Shown here piece by piece: positions 16,932 to 18,358 of a stretch of DNA of 18,358 nt; positions within the stretch are counted from its first letter, which is position 1, and each line of letters opens with the position of its first letter. The notes below the pieces were generated by a model. The model did not search any database. It saw nothing but the letters and a program-made list of their open reading frames with translations, and had not been told where the DNA came from. This DNA is from JAVJRN01 sp047635055 (GTDB lineage Bacteria > Bacteroidota > Bacteroidia > Cytophagales > Cyclobacteriaceae): the NCBI GenBank assembly GCA_047635055.1, contig JBLIIJ010000080.1, forward strand, positions 1-18,358, written 5' to 3'. Both the position numbers and the translations under genes were made by a program.

Positions 16932-17228
16932 ATGAAAAATGGGCTTTTGATTATCGCATTAACAATTGGAACGTTAACCATGGCTAATGGTCAAACGAGA
17001 AATGACCTCAAAGGGCCACAAGCAAAGAACTACAAGCCTTGGATGAATAAAACGCTACCGACAACTATAGTCACAAATGATAAGAAAAATTTGAAAGGGC
17101 CAGAAGCTAAAAATTTCAAAGCCTGGAAAGATGAGCGAGAGTTTACCGAACAAGTCGTTGTTTTTGGAGACTCAAAACCAAAATTAAAGGGACCAGAAGC
17201 AAAGAATTATAAGCCTTGGAGAGACTGA
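16932..17228 (+). CDS. small exported protein with three LKGPxAKNxKxW repeats
   Basis: Protein of 98 residues: a signal peptide (MKNGLLIIALTIGTLTMANGQ, cleaved probably after residue 21), then almost nothing but three copies of a 12-residue motif at residues 26-37 (LKGPQAKNYKPW), 54-65 (LKGPEAKNFKAW) and 85-96 (LKGPEAKNYKPW), spaced 28 and 31 residues apart by variable linkers. The mature part is lysine-rich and each unit ends in Trp. Nucleotide differences between copies are mostly synonymous, which suggests that the motif is selected at protein level. I do not know a function. It lies 134 bases after the response regulator and has a strong terminator behind it, so it is either the last gene of that transcript or a short unit of its own. 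It could be a secreted peptide precursor, a wall- or polyanion-binding protein, or a substrate of a modifying enzyme. Confidence 0.8.
   Translation: MKNGLLIIALTIGTLTMANGQTRNDLKGPQAKNYKPWMNKTLPTTIVTNDKKNLKGPEAKNFKAWKDEREFTEQVVVFGDSKPKLKGPEAKNYKPWRD
17007..17219 (+). repeat. three coding repeat units of the LKGPxAKN protein
   Basis: The repeat units occupy 17007-17042, 17091-17126 and 17184-17219. Units 1 and 3 encode identical residues except Q/E at position 5, although they differ at several third codon positions (for example CTC/TTA, AAC/AAT and TAC/TAT). Unit 2 differs in addition at F for Y and A for P. Confidence 0.85.
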
Positions 17229-17266
17229 AGATAGTGTTTTTAAGTTGATCTGAAATTGAAAAAGAG

Positions 17267-17298
17267 AAGGCATTTCGCAAGGAACGCCTTTTTATTTT
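17267..17298 (+). terminator. intrinsic terminator of the repeat-protein gene
   Basis: AAGGC at 17267-17271 pairs with GCCTT at 17286-17290, with an inner TTTC/GGAA stem capped by a GCAA tetraloop, followed by TTTTTATTTT. It is a strong plus-strand terminator 39 bases after the stop codon. Its T-tract overlaps the end of a minus-strand gene remnant. Confidence 0.85.
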
Positions 17299-17570
17299 AC
17301 ACCCCCAATTCGTAAAATAGATTGGGGATCGTATGTGACTTTGGATGCACTTATCAACGCGCAAAACGCAAGCTCAGGACCTTGCTTAGCCAGCGCCAAA
17401 TGATTGTTGAAGTCCACGAGTCCATGATCAAAGTCAGCACCCTGTCGCATGAAGGCACTTCCTTTCAGTTTATTTTGCCAGCGTATCAGGGATAGTTGCC
17501 TGAAACTCTGCACAATTTTAATGCTGGCGTCACTCCCAACTCGATCGGCAGGCTCATTATGAAATTTTTG
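17292..17570 (-). pseudogene. unidentified minus-strand gene remnant (C-terminal part)
   Basis: An open minus-strand frame of about 92 codons runs from just after a TAG at 17573-17571 to a TAA at 17294-17292. Its residues look like real protein (SFRQLSLIRWQNKLKGSAFM, then GADFDHGLVDFNNHLALAK and PELAFCALISASKVTYDP), but there is no ATG near the beginning; the earliest plausible start is a GTG at 17513. I read it as the tail of a once longer protein whose front is lost. I do not recognise the family. The stop lies inside the T-tract of the neighbouring terminator. Confidence 0.4.
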
Positions 17571-17625
17571 CTAAAGACGTTTAATGAAAATCAATCATCT
17601 TCAAACCCAGATCATTGTTATTCTC

Positions 17626-17688
17626 AAATTAATTCAAATTACTGTTAACTGAATTTTCCTAAAATTAATTCAATGCACTTTACTGTAA
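17626..17688. promoter_or_regulatory. paired direct repeats upstream of hicAB, possible operator
   Basis: The 12-mer AAATTAATTCAA occurs at 17626-17637 and again at 17662-17673. Each copy is followed by a small dyad: TTACTGTTAA at 17639-17648 and TTACTGTAA at 17680-17688. The set ends about 50 bases before the hicA start. Repeated dyads upstream of a toxin-antitoxin operon are what an autoregulating HicB ribbon-helix-helix protein would bind, but AT-rich sequence can produce such repeats by chance. Confidence 0.4.
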
Positions 17689-17738
17689 GCAGATTGAAGT
17701 AATTTGTTAATTGCAACTAAATACAGTTACTTTATGTT

Positions 17739-17981
17739 GTGTCCAAGAAGGAAAAGCTGATCCAAAGGTTTTTAAGTATGCCATCCGATTTTCATTATAA
17801 CGAGATGGTGTAACTGCTGGCGTACCATGGGTTCAACGAAGTTAAAAAAGGAAAGACATCTGGTTCAAGAGTAAAATTTGAATCGCTAAAAGGTATTCCT
17901 ATCATTCTTCATAAACCTCATCCAACAGGAATTATGAAAAAGTATCAGCTTAAACAAATACAAGAAATATTAGCTTTATGA
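17739..17981 (+). pseudogene. hicA: HicA-family toxin gene with in-frame stop at codon 25
   Basis: A frame of 80 codons matches HicA mRNA-interferase toxins, which bind ribosome-associated RNA through a small dsRBD-like fold. It reads SKKEKLIQRFLSMPSDFHYN..., then after the break HGFNEVKKGKTSGSRVKFES and GIPIILHKPHPTGIMKKYQL. Codon 25 is TAA (17811-17813), where relatives have a charged or polar residue before LL. The first codon is GTG (17739). No in-frame ATG follows the stop until M66, so the RNA-binding core could not be made by reinitiation at an ATG. The His usually found near GS-x-H in HicA is R/V here, as I recall for the Bacteroidota subgroup. Its TGA overlaps the hicB ATG by four bases (ATGA). 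Unless this is a sequencing error or the codon is read through, the toxin is dead. Confidence 0.8.
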
Positions 17982-18313
17982 AATATCTAGAATACAAGAG
18001 CTACACTGGTACAATAGAATATAGCCCAGAGGACAATCTAATGTATGGTAAGGTTTTGGGCATAAGGGGATTATTGTCCTATGAGGGTGAAACAGGCATG
18101 TCTTTAGAGCAGGATTTTAAAGATGTGATTGATATGTATTTATCAGATTGTAACGAAAAAGGAATAGCTCCAGAGAAACCTTTTAAAGGAAGCTTTAATG
18201 TGAGAATTCCTGCTACTTTGCATCAAAAAGCGGCATTATTAGCGCAAGAGGAAAATACATCCTTAAACAGCTTTGTGGCAGAAGCAATCAGATCAAGAGT
18301 TACTGAAGTATAA
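17978..18313 (+). CDS. hicB: HicB-family antitoxin
   Basis: Antitoxin of a type II HicAB module, 111 residues, apparently intact. The N-terminal part (about 1-68, with YTGTIEYSPEDNLMYGKVLG and the helix around EQDFKDVIDMYL) is the partial RNase H-like HicB fold that sequesters HicA. The C-terminal part (FNVRIPATLHQKAALLA, then NTSLNSFVAEAIRSRV) is a ribbon-helix-helix DNA-binding domain that normally represses the operon together with the toxin. Its ATG overlaps the TGA of the hicA frame, the usual toxin-first order with translational coupling. With the toxin frame interrupted it would be an orphan antitoxin, able to regulate its own promoter or neutralise other HicA toxins in the cell. Confidence 0.93.
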   Translation: MKYLEYKSYTGTIEYSPEDNLMYGKVLGIRGLLSYEGETGMSLEQDFKDVIDMYLSDCNEKGIAPEKPFKGSFNVRIPATLHQKAALLAQEENTSLNSFVAEAIRSRVTEV

Positions 18314-18358
18314 ATTATCCTTCAAGAAAATGATAAATAGATCAGTAAGTTTAAAAAA

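Overview
This window looks like chromosome from an AT-rich, probably free-living or marine member of the Bacteroidota (Cytophagales-like; the genus cannot be told). The signs are a type IX secretion (T9SS) C-terminal sorting domain on a CotH-family protein, signal peptides ending in Q, tandem DUF3857/transglutaminase-like proteins, a TPR/membrane/helix-turn-helix regulator of a kind common in this phylum, TAnnTTTG-type -7 promoter elements, and a general lack of Shine-Dalgarno sequences.

Left part (1-4374): the frameshifted start of an AAA_14-type ATPase gene runs off the left edge on the minus strand. It is followed by a full-length UvrD/PcrA helicase (minus), a small exported L-type lectin (plus) and a YdhF-like aldo/keto reductase (minus). 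These are mostly single-gene units. Middle (4527-12221): two exported DUF3857 paralogues overlap by one base; the first has lost the transglutaminase Cys and His, the second keeps them. A LOG-family nucleotide phosphoribohydrolase converges on the second, with overlapping stop codons. Then come the TPR-HTH regulator and a cystathionine beta-synthase with paired CBS domains.

Right part (12222-18358): a 548-base gene-free stretch with small hairpins precedes a secreted CotH-like protein (minus). Divergent from it is a Cache-like sensor histidine kinase whose stop overlaps the start of a NarL/LuxR response regulator. A plus-oriented intrinsic terminator sits in front of the kinase gene, with no plus-strand gene upstream for it to serve, so leader attenuation or a small RNA is possible. 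Downstream of the regulator is a 98-residue exported protein made almost entirely of three copies of LKGPxAKNxKxW, ending at its own strong terminator. This is the most unusual gene in the window and may be an output or ligand of the two-component pair, but that link is inference from position only. The window closes with an unidentified minus-strand gene remnant and a hicAB toxin-antitoxin locus. There the toxin reading frame carries an internal TAA at codon 25 while the antitoxin is intact.

Three of the window's genes (AAA_14 ATPase, unidentified remnant, hicA) appear broken. No tRNA, rRNA, CRISPR array or complete insertion sequence was recognised.
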